Below are positions 54,436 through 64,000 of a DNA stretch of 64,000 nucleotides, piece after piece. The DNA is from Trichoplax adhaerens (lineage: Eukaryota > Placozoa > Uniplacotomia > Trichoplacea > Trichoplacidae), in the NCBI RefSeq assembly GCF_000150275.1, contig NW_002060943.1, positions 11,470,878 through 11,534,877 of the forward strand, given 5' to 3'. Both the position numbers and the translations under genes were made by a program. The notes under the pieces are model-generated. The model did not search any database. It saw only the letters and a program-made list of their open reading frames with translations, and was not told the DNA's origin. Within the stretch, counting starts at the first letter, position 1, and each line of letters opens with the position of its first letter.

Positions 54436-55974
54436 TGGATTGCTATGTTATTGAAGGCCAGACCATGATAACTTTGTCGATCTTTTCATTATACTAACTG
54501 AATAAAAATGATTATAGCTATTTCTCACCTAGATATGGTAGTAGTCGCAAGTACGATATACGAATAATTATATTATTTTTTCTTTCTAACTGGATACGGT
54601 AGTCTTTAATTGCAGTTATAAGTAAACTTCAAAGCAATAGGAGCATACACTGTAGAAGGTAGAATACGCGTCTATGGGTATTTTCTGAAGTTAAAAAGTA
54701 ACGATATTATTTTAGTGGTAGGATGTCAAGTTATTTCTAAATCCGTTATCTACCTGTAGCTGTTGGATCAATCCGGTCGAGATTGATATTCAACTGTACA
54801 TTATATTTTAGGCTTGACATTTTTTACTATGTAATTCAATTTAGGGCAGCCAGTATTAATCAAAGTCTATACTGGTTATAATTAGTTAATAACTCATAAT
54901 AGGGTCAAGTGTTATTGAGAAAAATGAAAAATTGAATTTAATTAACATACTTAATGATATGCGTAGATACAGCAAGCATTTAGAGGTATTGAAGGCATGG
55001 TGCGATATGCTTTAATAAATCATGTCGTCGTTCAATAAGGTATTTTTGATTCGATTAGTTATTACAGAGTACTAGAGGGTACTGGTATGTTTAAATATAT
55101 AATCCAATTAACAGATTGTCACTATTTTAGAAAGATGACCAGTTTTTTAACTAGTTGTAAAAAATTACTGATCTATCATGGTAGAATGACTAGGTTATTT
55201 TAGTAAATGGTATATGTGATATTGTAGAACTGAGATTGCACTTAGGGTAGAGTTTTCTGGCGCTATCTAAAGTATGAAATAAATCATTCGATTATTGAAC
55301 TAGGCATGGTATGCGCGCCTACTATCTTTGAAATCTGCTAGTATTGACATAGATATAGGTTATAGACATCGAATTTTATTTTGTATCATGCGTGATATAA
55401 ATTGGGGGTAAGACAAGAATGCAGGGATAAGATACCGTACAAAGTTAATATGCGAAACATGGATTGAGTTACCGTATTTGAAGCGGTGGCTTTCCTTTAT
55501 TGATCATCATTTCAATTAATAAATGATATTTTGGTGACTAGCAGCCTGGATACAATATCCTAGGACACCTATTACAGATTTAGGTAGAAGCATCATCATG
55601 AATATTTTTCATACATGATATGATTTTTTATTAAATGGAATATCATTTGCAGCTAACTTAGAATTTATAATTCTATTTCAGCGCAATGTACTCGTATAAT
55701 GTTGGACTATAGCTTGCGCAGATTGATCTAGGTCCACTAGTGTAGATATGATCATAGAACTAAATTTTTAAATGACTTAGCAATAAAAGTTTTGATCAGA
55801 TGGCCTCTGATATCAATGCAGTTTGATACTAAAGCCTATTATTAAAAGAGCGGGGTAGAAGCTGTTTGTGCCGACATATAAATTTGTCCTTTTCCGAGGC
55901 TTTTACGGCCTGTGTTGATCCTATGTTGATGTTTTCATTCGTTACTGATTTGGAAAATGGGCCTATATTAAACG
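54436..55974. other. Gene desert, between repeats
   Basis: About 1.5 kb of AT-rich DNA without recognisable coding exons, RNA genes or strong repeats. Confidence 0.45.
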
Positions 55975-56515
55975 CATTACTGAAGGTGAGTGACTGCAGC
56001 ATACAGTATGCCTTTTAAGTAATATGGTAGCTATTTTGTTTATAGCGGGAAGAATAGAATTTCTCGCTCTCATTTTGCAACGGATGTAAGAGAAATTTTT
56101 ATAGACTGAAAAGGAAAAGAATAATTATAAACTGCAAAAGTATTAATGGACATTGTTTTTTACCACCAGATTTAACTCGATGCTGAAAGTAAATGACAAC
56201 AGTATATGCCTCTTAGGTAATAGCTATTTTATTTATAACAAGACGAATAAAATTTCATATTCTCAGTTTGCAACGGATTAAAAGATGTTATTTAAGACTA
56301 AAGAAAGTGAATGAATAAATATAAACTGCAAATTATTAATGGGCATCATTTTTTCTACCAGATTAAACTCAATACTGAAAGTAAATGACTGCAGTATACC
56401 ATATTTGTATGCGTTTTAACTGTAAGTGATAGCCATTTTGTTTACAGCTTGTGAACGGAAAGAATAAAATTTCATATTGTTAGTTTGTAACGAATGTAAG
56501 CCATATTTTCTTAGA
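55975..56515. repeat. Tandem repeat, three copies of about 195-200 bp
   Basis: Copies begin near 55979, 56181 and 56373 with CTGAA(G/A)GT(G/A)A(G/A)TGAC and share TAGCTATTTTGTTTATA, AGAATAAAATTTCAT, TTTGCAACGGAT and (in copies one and two) TATAAACTGCAAA and ATTAATGG(A/G)CAT-type blocks. Spacing is about 202 and 192 bp. Confidence 0.82.
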
Positions 56516-58940
56516 TGAATTTGAATACTACCCACTGCTGATTGAATGTAGTAATAAAATAACGCAGAATAACATTCAAGAATTTCAAGTCCATTACATT
56601 CTGAGTTGGGCGCTATTTTATATTTAGTAATAATATTTGCATTCTAATAAATCATCAAGATAGAGCTATCCGTGTACAGTAATGTGCGATGTTTAGCTTG
56701 ACATATGGCGTAATCTTTTAGATAAATTACATACTTTAGCTATTATATCTATTAATAAAATTGAATGAACGTTGATTTAAAGAGGATACAGTGAGAAAAT
56801 TGAATGATGAATAGTCGTAAATAACATTTAACACGTGCATAATGTACCTAAGCACGGAAGTATCAATTGAATTAAAAGGTTACAGTAGACATAAAAGGTG
56901 GACAAGTACAGAGCATCTTAATGAGGGAAAACAACAAATGAGACAAAAAAAAAAAATGGAGAAAAAGGAAAATTTTCATACAAATATTCAATGCTTTAGA
57001 CTCGTTAATCAATAACAAAAGCTGCCATGAACCAATCTATGATAATCGTAAGGGATTAGCAGAATAGGATTAGAATGCTAGAGAGGCAAGTATGGATTAA
57101 ACAAGGAAGCACAACTTATTATAGAAAAGTAGCAGACAAGAAGAAGAATAATGCCAATGACGACATCATCTTTCTTATTTCCTTGTAATTTTCTATCATT
57201 GACTGATTAAACTATTATCCTATTTGTCTTTATTGTGGCTGTAACTATCTTTCTTTCTCTTTTTTAATTATCAATAGTGAATGTGATTACTTAACATTGA
57301 CTTATGTTGTACACCATCGTATTACTTATATAATTCATGTTCAACAACAAATAGAATAACAAATTCAACTTGAATCACACAAGTGCCATAGAAAGTTCAC
57401 ATAATAATTTTTTTATTTTTTTTTTATTAAACATTCAAGTCAAGGCTGTTGGTTTGGGTGCATTTTCCAAACGATAACAACTACCATGTTTACTGTAAGT
57501 TTTTACTTCGATGAGTAAACTATAAATAACAAATCTTATCATGTCTTTATTGACTACTTTTATTGCATCGATGTGTTATTCAAATAGGGTACTGATTAGC
57601 GTTATGTTCGTAAATGAGTCAGTAATCGAATTTGTAGTGATTCAAAAGACAAATTTGAATATTTAAACATAACTTAAAACACTTTTTTTTCTATATATAT
57701 TTTTGATGGGAAATGATTCAATACTTCTGCTTCCCAATAACCTATTTTAAGAGTATAATCCGTTGTCATTGGACTTTTGCATTGATTGATTCTATTAAGC
57801 AACTGTTATTTCCTAGCAATCATCAATCATTAATGTATTGGAAGGGGAACCGTTTTAAATTTCAATAATTTCCTATAGAACTTCGGTGGGTGATGTGAAA
57901 GCGTCTATATTAAGATTAGCACCTATAGTATCGCATATTGCAGCCACCATTTAAAATTACCCATTTCGGATTGTACTAAAGTATGCCAAGAATTAGCAAG
58001 AAATGATGGGAGGAATTTATAATTTGAACATATAAATCGGAATACATTTACTTATTATATGATGAATAGTTATACTCGATCCTAACTGGTATTTCGTAAA
58101 GTGTAGTTAGATAGCTTAGATTATCATCAACTCTTTATCCGTTATTATGGATGATGAAAATAATGCTCTCCATTGCCTTCTACCGTAGCTATTCAGCCAA
58201 GGCTGTAAATGTCCGTATCGAAATAATTTGATTGAATTAGTGTTTGAGCACTAAAATGAATGTTCCAATTGATTTATAAAAAGATCCAATGTTCATACAA
58301 TATTGTCATCAACAAGGGGCTATGGTAGATTAATAGATGATATCATAATGCGTGGTTTCTAATTTTGATTCAATTAGTACGATCACTGCATGACTATAAT
58401 AAGTAGGATGCGAGAGAAGAATCCTACTGCCTACCTCCAATAAATTAGAAACATTCTAAAGTACTCCTAATGATATCCTACCGAGTCATGAACGCCATGT
58501 TGGTATAAAGAGTATTAGTATCGAGATTGCACTCATTGCATTGCTCTTGTTGAATTGTTTCTCCTACAAGTTAGTTGAATTTTATATTACTTTACGGGGA
58601 TGACGTTGACGATGAAGAGGAAGAAGCTAGTTGTATAATCTCTCGTCAGTCTACAGTCAATCATAGACAAGAAAAAAGGATCATGATTGATCTTTAGTAT
58701 TTTGCAACTATTATTGGTTGATTGATAGAAAAGAAAAGTAGCTAATATGCCCCCATTTTTTACTAGCGTCAATTTTCGAAAGTAGATAGAGAGTATCAAG
58801 GTCTAGACTCAGCGATGACAGAGAAAGAGTAAGAAAGAGAATTAGCATTTTATTTAAAACAATAAAATAGATAATTATAGCAATCAATAAGTAAAATAAA
58901 TTGTGATAATCAATTTACAACGATTTATTCAATTACTGGC
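56516..58940. other. Gene desert, right part
   Basis: AT-rich, with A-tracts at about 56946-56956 and T-tracts at about 57409-57427. No recognisable exon. The minus-strand open frame 58587-58799 has no motif. Confidence 0.45.
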
Positions 58941-60000
58941 CTCCATCATTGGAGGATTAGCTTAACAATCATCCACTCACGATTGAATTCAACGCTTGAG
59001 TGAAACAATGCTTTACAACAAGTTGGATTAAAGGAGTAGGTGGGTTCATCAAGACAATCGGCTTTCATGGCTTCCAAGTCGATCCTTTTATGTCGTTGTT
59101 GTTGTCTCCTGATACTGCAATGAATCATGTCTACATCGTATATTGTTTTTCTTTCAACCTTAAGCTCTTTCGGATGATAGAATCTTATCCAACTTGGATC
59201 GCCATGGCAAATTGAAGGGATGTCGCATGGATTAGATCGACATGCTTATTTTATTCATTCTCTAGTCCTCTTCTACCTTGAGTACGACCTATATCATTTT
59301 CCGATGGCGACATGGAGGAAGAAATTGATTCTATCGATCTTCAGGGAAATTCCGTCACTTTCCAACCAATCTATTTCAAGTTGTGCAACACCCTTCAATA
59401 CGCTCTTGTTGTTGTCGTCGTCGTCGCTTTCTAATATTTATTGTTGTCATGATTATTGTCATTGATTCAATATCTAATTCTTTTCCAACAATGTCATGAT
59501 AGAGATGATCAGACTGGCTATTATACAAGTGGTCTATTGCATTGCATTTTTTAATACTTTTCAGTGACAACACGTCAACAGTTCTCTCTTTTTCTCTCTC
59601 TCGCATACACATATCCACTCATCCATTGCTTTTCATAGACATTCATTTCTTGACCACTACTGACGCCATTCCATTCCCACCTCTGCTTCTGTGTCCAACT
59701 TCTTTCCAGCTCGAGCCACGTTTATGTCGCATACCCCCTACCATTTTACCCTTGTTGCCAGCCCTCTTTCCAATTTCTTAATAGTAATAATAACACATCA
59801 TTCATTATCATCAGCGTGATAACAATAATGTAATAATGATGATAAGGGGAATGATGAGGAGGAGGAGGATGATGATGTTGTATATTCATTTTATTTTTTT
59901 TAATACCCTTTTATTTAGCAGTTTTTATCCTTATTGTAAGAGCTTTAATTGATTAGGTTACACAAGCGTATCGTCAATAGACAGGTATAAGGGGCCCAGA
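58941..60000. other. Compositionally distinct block upstream of FoxG
   Basis: Unlike the desert around it, this block has longer open frames on both strands and simple triplet runs: GTTGTTGTCGTCGTCGTCG at about 59409-59428, CT-rich 59583-59605 and GATGATGATAAGG / GAGGAGGAGGATGATGATG at about 59836-59877. None of the open frames matches a family I know. It could be a FoxG promoter or 5' UTR exon, a fast-evolving gene or simple-sequence DNA. I leave it uncalled as coding. Confidence 0.35.
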
Positions 60001-61874
60001 AAAAGATTCGATACTTCAAAGCATAAAATCTCAATTGATTGTTAAGTCGCCAAAATTGCTCCAACGGACTTTTTTTTTATTCCTCCTCAAATTGCTATAC
60101 TATTTTTTTTTTCTCATTGCATATTTTTACATCGTCTTCTCCAATTTTATTTACTTTCACTGTCTACCATAAAAGGCTGTTCATAATAGTATTTGTTTAC
60201 TCAGTCTATTTCATATTAAGTGTACATAGCAAATTGATTTGTTATAGTAATATTTTCTCTTCTGCCCAACATTTTACTATTTAAGCGATAGCAAAGTCCA
60301 ACCTTAGTATTGCATAAATCATTTTCCTTTATCCAAACATTGGCGAAAAGGAACTGTCTAGAAGAAAAGCTCCAGTGTCTAAACTAATTTGGGGGAAATT
60401 TACCTACTATAATACGTGTTATAATCGAGATAATCTCTTCAAGGTAAGAAAAAATTCATCTATAGTACAATTTTATGTTGATTGGATTGATTTAATATTT
60501 GAAGAGGTATTATGGTATTAACGGCGCCAGGGGGGGGGGGGATAAAGATAAGAGTGGCGATCGCGAGGCTGGGATGCATTTTTGGGTAGCGTTTTTTAGT
60601 TTGTTTCTACAATTGCCTCAGCCGTAATTTCGATTAATTCTATCAAACTGAACTATAATCTAAAGTATATTAAATCAAAGTGGTTATAATTGTAATATTT
60701 TTTATTTCCTCCAAAATGATGAATAGATTACTCTATCCTTTAAAACTTTTTTCTATGGATAAGAATATTATAGCACTATAGACATAGACAAATGATCAAA
60801 ATCCTGTTACCTTACTTCAATGATCTCCTACCAGGTATAAAAAGTGGAGAAGAGAGGGTGTTAATGATATTTAATTTTTAATCTAGTTTATATATTTAGG
60901 AATTATATCAGTATGTCATGAGTGACGCATGAAATTGAAAGTAATGAAATAATCTGACAAAGGATAAAATGAGCTTAAATTTTACCAATTGATCGTTGTT
61001 GAAATAAATTAATATCACTAACGAAACGTTCCAATCTGCTCATCACGTTTACATGATATATTGAAGTCACTTGATGATAAAAAATTAATGCAACAGTCAA
61101 TGTAGAATGGCATACAAGATATCCTTTCGTCTTTCTATGATTCAGTATACTATCTGAGGAATGATTGTTAAAGTCATCGTGTCCAGATGTCTTTCACTAG
61201 ATTAGAAACTATCCTAGAATTACTTTGTAGTAACGATCGAATGGATGTTTTGGCTTAAGTACCGGTACTTGTTACTGCAGCACTAATCCAATCACACTGT
61301 AAATCAATTCAATATTGAATAGTTAGAGAGTTGGATAGATGTGACTGTCAGCCAACGGTGCTACTGTTTGATAGCATAAAATAAAGAATCAGTAGATAAT
61401 ATTTTTACATCAACAACCAGCGCAAAATATAGTGTTTTAGTACAGTAAAGATTAATTATTTCAGCAATTATTGCTACGTTGTGTTAAGTTGACTCATTAG
61501 TTAAAATCTACTTGATAGTCGCCAAAGTCTTGCTTGATACAGCTAATTTAATATTAGCGGAATAGAACATACTTAATTTGGTACCGCACTTGAAAACTTT
61601 GTGAATGTATGCAAGCTTCGTCATTTTCTCTCATACCATAACATGTTTTGATGTACTCGTACCCTTATTTAAATATGTGAATTGAAGGCAGATCTTATAT
61701 ATTTACGTCCATGTACATTTTAAGGTCCAAATATTGATATAATGTGATCAATTTCGATAGCTATTTAAGTACGTATGGTAGAAACAAAAAAATACAAAAT
61801 GAAGTATTATTGATAACAAATTGAACATATTTCTTTCCTTTCATTTGCTTTAAAGCAACGACAACTCGATATTG
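60001..61874. promoter_or_regulatory. Proximal upstream region of FoxG
   Basis: A run of 12 G at 60530-60541 preceded by GGCGCC, otherwise AT-rich. Directly before the forkhead coding sequence is a strong polypyrimidine tract followed by TTTAAAG at 61849-61855, a good splice acceptor. From 61856 the frame is open into the start codon, with an in-frame TAA just before (61851-61853). Confidence 0.45.
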
Positions 61875-62951
61875 ATGGGTAACAAGGAAGAGAGTGAAGA
61901 AATCAGAATGGATAAGGACGAACAGAGTAACACTGATGATATCGAAGAGTTAAGTAAAGAGGATGATGAATCAAGCAAAGATGAAAAAAGCAAGAACGGA
62001 CATCAAAAACCTCCTTTCTCTTACAACGCATTAATCATGATGGCAATTCGAGATTCGCCTGATAAAAAATTAACTTTAAGTAACATCTATGAATATATTA
62101 TGAAAAATTATCCTTTCTATCGTGAGAATAAACAGGGTTGGCAGAATTCGATCCGGCACAACTTGAGTTTAAATAAATGCTTCGTTAAAATGCCACGTCA
62201 TTACGATGATCCTGGCAAAGGAAATTATTGGGCATTAGATCAATCATGTGATGATGTGGAAATTGGTAGTGTAACTGGTAAATTACGCCGGAGAAATAAC
62301 TCATCGTCTAGGCCGCGTCCTCGTGAGCTCCGTTTTAGCCCTTACTCAACACCATCTTTAGCCATGGCACCTGCAGCTGGTGGCGTAACACCAAATTGGC
62401 CTTCGACCATGTTTGATCTACGCTCATTCTACATGCAACAAGGTCTTAGCGCTGCTAACACACCTATGAATAATAATCAAATTGCCATTGGCGCAAATCC
62501 ACCTCATTTACCATCCATGCCAGGATCTTTTACAACCTTACCTATAGTTTACAATCCTTCTCCTTCTCACCATCATCGCCATCCTTCATCGGTAACTCCG
62601 GCATCATTAATGACATCGACAGGTCTTTCTCATCTTTATTCTAATGGTCAACAACCATCGGCGCAAAGTTTATCCCAACCGTCGACAACATTGCAGCCAT
62701 CATTGCACTCATCGCCAGCGACAGTTACAGCAGCAGCCATACATCAGCACCATCAACAACAACAACTAGCAAACTATCGGCTATCACTATTACCATCATC
62801 AGTAGCAGCTTCAAGTATTCTATCATCTGCCAATAGTAACAACTTAGGAAATAGTAATTCCGCTAGCTGTTATCAAAATGGTTTTACTATTGATAGATTG
62901 ATTGATCAAGATAAAGCAGCATTCATTCAAAATCCATTTGGCTATTATTAA
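61875..62951 (+). CDS. FoxG: Forkhead transcription factor, FoxG type
   Basis: Sequence-specific DNA-binding regulator; FoxG proteins repress target genes and pattern anterior or neural structures in bilaterians. The coding sequence here is one exon, 358 residues from the ATG at 61875. An acidic N-terminus is followed by the forkhead domain at about residues 44-140: [59 protein letters not shown] and [14 protein letters not shown]. The wing-2 ending [15 protein letters not shown] is diagnostic of FoxG. The rest is Ser/His/Gln-rich with a QHHQQQQ tract. Near the C-terminus, residues 337-343 read FTIDRLI, a Groucho/TLE-recruiting eh1-like motif. A strong splice acceptor just upstream leaves open a further 5' exon. 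AATAAA lies at 63613-63618. Confidence 0.9.
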   Translation: MGNKEESEEIRMDKDEQSNTDDIEELSKEDDESSKDEKSKNGHQKPPFSYNALIMMAIRDSPDKKLTLSNIYEYIMKNYPFYRENKQGWQNSIRHNLSLNKCFVKMPRHYDDPGKGNYWALDQSCDDVEIGSVTGKLRRRNNSSSRPRPRELRFSPYSTPSLAMAPAAGGVTPNWPSTMFDLRSFYMQQGLSAANTPMNNNQIAIGANPPHLPSMPGSFTTLPIVYNPSPSHHHRHPSSVTPASLMTSTGLSHLYSNGQQPSAQSLSQPSTTLQPSLHSSPATVTAAAIHQHHQQQQLANYRLSLLPSSVAASSILSSANSNNLGNSNSASCYQNGFTIDRLIDQDKAAFIQNPFGYY

Positions 62952-64000
62952 GTAAAAAATGGAAGGAAGGTATAACTCTATTAGCCGACTAATCCATCTA
63001 TAATAGTCCAAATTGAAGATAGAGTAGTTATATAGGCCATAAAAAAGTGTAATCTAGCTTCAACTGAAGCAAAGTAACGCTGCCAGCTGATAACGCTTAT
63101 GTTATCTTTATTATTACTCACAATTCATAAATTATTTATTATTATTATTATTATTGTTATTATTTTACAAGACTTGCTTATTTATGAAATACTTCTGTAA
63201 GTTATTTTCCAAAGTAGAGTAATGAAGCGATGATTAAGTCAATCTTTATAATAGATTTCAAATTATTATAAACAGGCTTAATCTTTCAATCGTTTATTTA
63301 ATCATGATAATTTCAATCGCAGTTTATATTTAATATCATTATTAATACAATATAGGGTTCGTTTTGTTGCTACCCTACATCACTACCATCACTATTTCAT
63401 TATTCCCAACATAATATCTGCTATACTCGTAGTAATGCATTTATAATAATAAATATTATAGTATTGAATACTTATTGCATGAAATATTATCCAAATTAAT
63501 TTAATCCTGGTTTAAATGATATGCTTATATTTGTATGTTGTTTATAATCACCAACGAACGTATGAGATTCTAGTATGATTTTAGTAATATTTTATACTGT
63601 ATTTGATGTTAAAATAAAAGTTTTCAACCAGGGATTTTATCGTTTCGTTGATGTTATGTGTATTAATAAATCAATTTGTCATTTATAGTCTATCTCTTTT
63701 CTTGCTTGAAGTTATTTTCAGCACATCACCAAGTCAATTTTTGCAGTATAACATTTTGTGAAAAATTTTCTCTATATTTTGCTTATAATACGATCGTCAA
63801 CGAAATAGAACTTTTACTCAAATTGTAATCGATCATAAAGTAGCAATTTTTCGTATTAGATGATCTCAATATATATCTTTTAACCCATCAGTATGATATA
63901 AATTTGAAATGTTTATGCTGCTATGAAGTAAAGTATAACATTTACTCCATCGACACCGTACACTTTCATACGCTTATTGCACGGATAAGTTCAAGAATTT
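62952..64000. other. FoxG 3' UTR and downstream flank
   Basis: AT-rich. A (TTA/ATT)n tract lies at about 63133-63163 and a likely polyadenylation signal AATAAA at 63613-63618, which would give a 3' UTR of about 0.7 kb. No other gene is recognised up to the window end. Confidence 0.55.

Noticed and set aside
58946-59781. Several 60-81 codon frames on both strands as FoxG 5' exons
   Set aside because: None reads in phase to the 61856 acceptor in a way I can verify, and none resembles a FoxG N-terminus. Kept only as a compositional observation.

Overview
The window is AT-rich animal nuclear DNA carrying ten recognisable protein genes. They are split by many short GT-AG introns, often 50-400 bp. 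Genes are tightly packed from 1 to about 44.4 kb; from 44.4 to 61.9 kb no gene is recognisable; a forkhead gene follows. The gene set (BBSome subunit, golgin-84, FoxG), the compact introns and a DPH6 that keeps its RidA domains suggest a non-bilaterian animal, most likely a placozoan (Trichoplax/Hoilungia type). That placement is inference. I assembled the exon models by reading each exon in frame, checking splice phase across every junction and comparing with remembered family members. The coding totals divide by three for every complete multi-exon model.

Layout: TTC8/BBS8 (-, 3' end beyond the left edge) is head-to-head with AAR2 (+). DHTKD1 (-) is tail-to-tail with AAR2. DPH6 (-) is head-to-head with GOLGA5/golgin-84 (+), which is tail-to-tail with STX5/syntaxin-5 (-). 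STX5 is head-to-head with CLSPN/claspin (+), which is tail-to-tail with NDUFAF7 (-). NDUFAF7 is head-to-head with MNAT1/MAT1 (+). A 17.5 kb gene-free stretch with several diverged tandem repeats then leads to a FoxG-type forkhead gene (+), whose known coding sequence is a single exon.

Functions: two genes are mitochondrial (DHTKD1 lysine/tryptophan breakdown; NDUFAF7 complex I assembly). Two act in Golgi trafficking and are neighbours (golgin-84, syntaxin-5). Two act in cell cycle or transcription control (claspin, MAT1). The others cover U5 snRNP assembly (AAR2), diphthamide synthesis (DPH6), cilium trafficking (TTC8) and development (FoxG).

Most striking pattern: all four head-to-head promoter regions, and little else in the window, contain dense arrays of a self-complementary 5-bp unit, (A/T)GTAC, forming strings such as TACTGTACAGTA. 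Because the motif reads the same on both strands it suits a bidirectional promoter element, and I know of no description of it. Upstream intervals also hold a consensus E2F-like site (claspin) and UPR/Golgi-stress-like TGACGTGG sites (GOLGA5, STX5).
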